From NCBI GenBank assembly GCA_900105225.1, contig LT629764.1:5290501-5354500 (forward strand): DNA of 64,000 nt, written 5' to 3'. Of this stretch, positions 62,494-64,000 are shown in pieces; position 1 is the stretch's first letter, and every line of letters begins with the position of its first letter. The notes beneath the pieces are model-generated. The model did not search any database, was not told where the DNA came from, and was given only the letters and a program-made list of their open reading frames with translations. The translations under genes were made by a program, and so were the position numbers. This stretch comes from Paenibacillaceae bacterium GAS479. Lineage in GTDB: Bacteria > Bacillota > Bacilli > Paenibacillales > Paenibacillaceae.

Positions 62494-63144
62494 TTAGAAC
62501 ACTCCCCCTTCACTGCGGTCTCCTGCAGCCGAACGGAGCGATCTTCGTGGTAAGCTCCACTTGAACACAACGGACAACATCCGCAAGATAATGATAAGCG
62601 CGAACAGAATCATCAGTCCTACCGTCCCGCTGAACCATCCGATACCAATTGCAGCTCCAGCTAAAATGGCCCAAACCGCGTAAATCTCATCGCGCAGCAC
62701 GAGCGGTTTACGGCCAGCCAGCAGGTCTCGAATGATGCCGCCGCCGATGCCGGTAAGCGTCGCCGCTACGAGCACGGCACTGAGCGGATGATTCATCTCT
62801 GTTGCGTACAATGCTCCCTGGATCGCAAATGCGGACAATCCGATTGCGTCGAACAGCGCTTCGGCCTTTCGCCAATGCTGAATCCAGCTCACGGGGAGCA
62901 GAAACACAACCGTCATGGAAGCCAAAGCGATTTGGATCAACAAGCCCTGAGACCATAACGTTGTAACAGGAATGCCGATCAGCAAATTGCGGATAACGCC
63001 GCCGCCAAACGCGGTGACGAGCCCCAATACAAATACGCCCAGGATGTCATACTCTTCCTCCATCGCTACAATCGCTCCGCTCGCCGCAAAGGCAATCGTA
63101 CCAATGATGCTGAAAACGGCAAAAATATCGGTGTACAAGTCCAA
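62494..63144 (-). CDS. TRIC-family (UPF0126/YicG-like) cation channel protein
   Basis: A 216-residue membrane protein with seven helices and an internal repeat: GLVTAFGGGVIRNLLIG (about 41-57) and AATLTGIGGGIIRDLLAG (about 127-144), the hallmark of prokaryotic TRIC/UPF0126 proteins. Homologues conduct K+ or other monovalent ions, or transport glycine. It precedes and is coupled with the tyrosine phosphatase. Confidence 0.88.
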   Translation of the reverse strand: MDLYTDIFAVFSIIGTIAFAASGAIVAMEEEYDILGVFVLGLVTAFGGGVIRNLLIGIPVTTLWSQGLLIQIALASMTVVFLLPVSWIQHWRKAEALFDAIGLSAFAIQGALYATEMNHPLSAVLVAATLTGIGGGIIRDLLAGRKPLVLRDEIYAVWAILAGAAIGIGWFSGTVGLMILFALIIILRMLSVVFKWSLPRRSLRSAAGDRSEGGVF

Positions 63145-63282
63145 AACGCCCCCGCCATCAGAATGCAGTCAACCATCCTACCTATAATAGCCGCGAGTGT
63201 CCCATCCCGCAACCGGATTGCCAGCATTTGTCCCATCGCGATATAATGAGCCGCAAACCATTTTTCGGAAGGAATGATTAGG

Positions 63283-63939
63283 ATGCCGGAAACGCCTCAG
63301 CGGATCGTCATCATCACAGGAGGAAACCTTGGCGACTGGATGATCGGCAAGCTGCGTCCTGATGACTATATTATCGGCGCCGATGCCGGTGCGTTGTTCC
63401 TTGTGCGCAGCGGCATCTGTCCCGATTTGTCGCTCGGAGACTTCGACTCCGTCACGGAGGAAGAGATGGAGGAGATCATCCGCGGAACTCGCGAGATGGC
63501 TTCTTTTGATCCGATTGACAAAAATTACACCGATACCGAGCTCGCTCTCATGAGAGCTATTGAACGAAAACCATCTTCCATCTTGATATTCGGAGCGTTA
63601 GGTAGCCGCTTTGACCATTCTCTGGCCAATGTGCATCTGCTCCGCAAGGCAGCCGAATGCGGCTGTGCGACGGTTATCGAGGACGCCTCCAATCGAATTC
63701 AGCTCATCCAAGGTGGTCAAACACTGACGATCCAGCGAAGCGAGCTGCTGCCGCATGTGTCCCTTTTGCCGCTCAGCGAGGAAGTGCAAGGGATTGATCT
63801 TGAAGGGTTCCAGTATCCTCTCCATGATGCCACGCTGCACATCGGCCAATCGCTCGGCATTAGTAATGTGCTGGCCGGAGATGTCGGCACTATTCGATTG
63901 AGCAAAGGCTGGCTGCTCGTTATGGAAACAGCGGGTTAA
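63283..63939 (+). CDS. thiN: Thiamine pyrophosphokinase
   Basis: A 218-residue thiamine pyrophosphokinase that makes thiamine diphosphate from thiamine and ATP. DDYIIGADAGALFLV, the metal site LSLGDFDSV, KNYTDTELALMRAI and FGALGSRFDHSLANVHLL match the family, and NVLAGDVGTIRLSKGW is in the C-terminal domain. ATG 63283 has GGAAGG ten bases ahead; ATG 63274 would be too near. It could support TPP supply for the pyruvate dehydrogenase complex encoded nearby. Confidence 0.9.
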   Translation: MPETPQRIVIITGGNLGDWMIGKLRPDDYIIGADAGALFLVRSGICPDLSLGDFDSVTEEEMEEIIRGTREMASFDPIDKNYTDTELALMRAIERKPSSILIFGALGSRFDHSLANVHLLRKAAECGCATVIEDASNRIQLIQGGQTLTIQRSELLPHVSLLPLSEEVQGIDLEGFQYPLHDATLHIGQSLGISNVLAGDVGTIRLSKGWLLVMETAG

Positions 63940-63943
63940 GCGA

Positions 63944-64000
63944 TTATTTGGACCCGCCTGCGCCGCCGTTACTGCCAGGTGTCTCGATGCGCAACCCCTC
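63944..64000 (-). CDS. Partial CDS, C-terminal end only
   Basis: On the minus strand the frame EGLRIETPGSNGGAGGSK ends in a stop at 63944-63946. Only 18 codons are inside the window, so neither family nor start can be told. The Gly/Ser-rich tail suggests a low-complexity C-terminus. It is convergent with thiN. Confidence 0.45.
   Translation of the reverse strand, partial: EGLRIETPGSNGGAGGSK

Overview
The window reads as a piece of a low-to-medium GC Bacillota chromosome, most probably Paenibacillus or a close relative. Support comes from secreted proteins with copper-amine-oxidase-like 'stalk' domains, strong AAGGAGG ribosome sites with frequent TTG/GTG starts, a YpdA bacillithiol disulfide reductase, a YtoI-type DRTGG-CBS-HotDog regulator, a XerS-like recombinase, and the gene orders pdhA-pdhB-pdhC-lpdA and thyA-folA. 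No rRNA, tRNA or CRISPR array was seen.

Layout. 1-2.14 kb is the end of a Tn554-type recombinase module (tnpB-like, tnpC-like, a small coiled-coil ORF). 2.2-5.3 kb holds a signal-less solute-binding protein paired with a truncated WYL-type HTH protein, and an acetyltransferase. 5.4-8.2 kb holds an AHSA1-type protein and an iron-siderophore lipoprotein/permease pair without its ATPase. 8.2-20.7 kb is the most plastic part. A module of secreted stalk protein, beta-propeller and MFS exporter appears to have been duplicated and then eroded: one stalk copy has lost about 275 codons, one MFS copy survives only as its C-terminus, and remnants of an L,D-transpeptidase-like gene and a lipoprotein-export-type ABC ATPase lie nearby. 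20.7-26.1 kb carries a LysR regulator, a DJ-1/PfpI protein and a glyoxylate-shunt operon (aceA, aceB) bracketed by two small cysteine-rich ORFs. 26.4-29.9 kb is AT-rich and accessory: an intact CocE/NonD hydrolase, the stub of a second one, a TetR regulator and a broken recombinase-like ORF.

From about 30 kb the sequence is mostly housekeeping: a DUF1835 protein, ytoI, a XerC/D-like recombinase, a CzrA-like ArsR repressor divergent from a His-rich zinc/cadmium P-type ATPase with a clear operator-promoter, a metallophosphoesterase, a XerS-like recombinase, ypdA, an APC transporter, an orphan ABC ATPase, a small ORF under two LexA boxes, a HAD hydrolase, an SgrR-like protein, topB, a membrane-anchored glucosaminidase-like protein, gltD, folA-thyA, the complete pyruvate dehydrogenase operon, an esterase, a low-molecular-weight tyrosine phosphatase coupled to a TRIC-family channel, and thiamine pyrophosphokinase. 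The last bases are the C-terminus of a minus-strand gene.

The glyoxylate shunt (growth on acetate or fatty acids), the pyruvate dehydrogenase complex and glutamate synthase small subunit describe ordinary central metabolism. The less ordinary observations are the SOS-controlled small ORF, the 23-bp direct repeats around the XerS segment, the eroding stalk/propeller/MFS duplication, and the 30-bp-period repeat array next to a perfect 17-bp hairpin near 42 kb.
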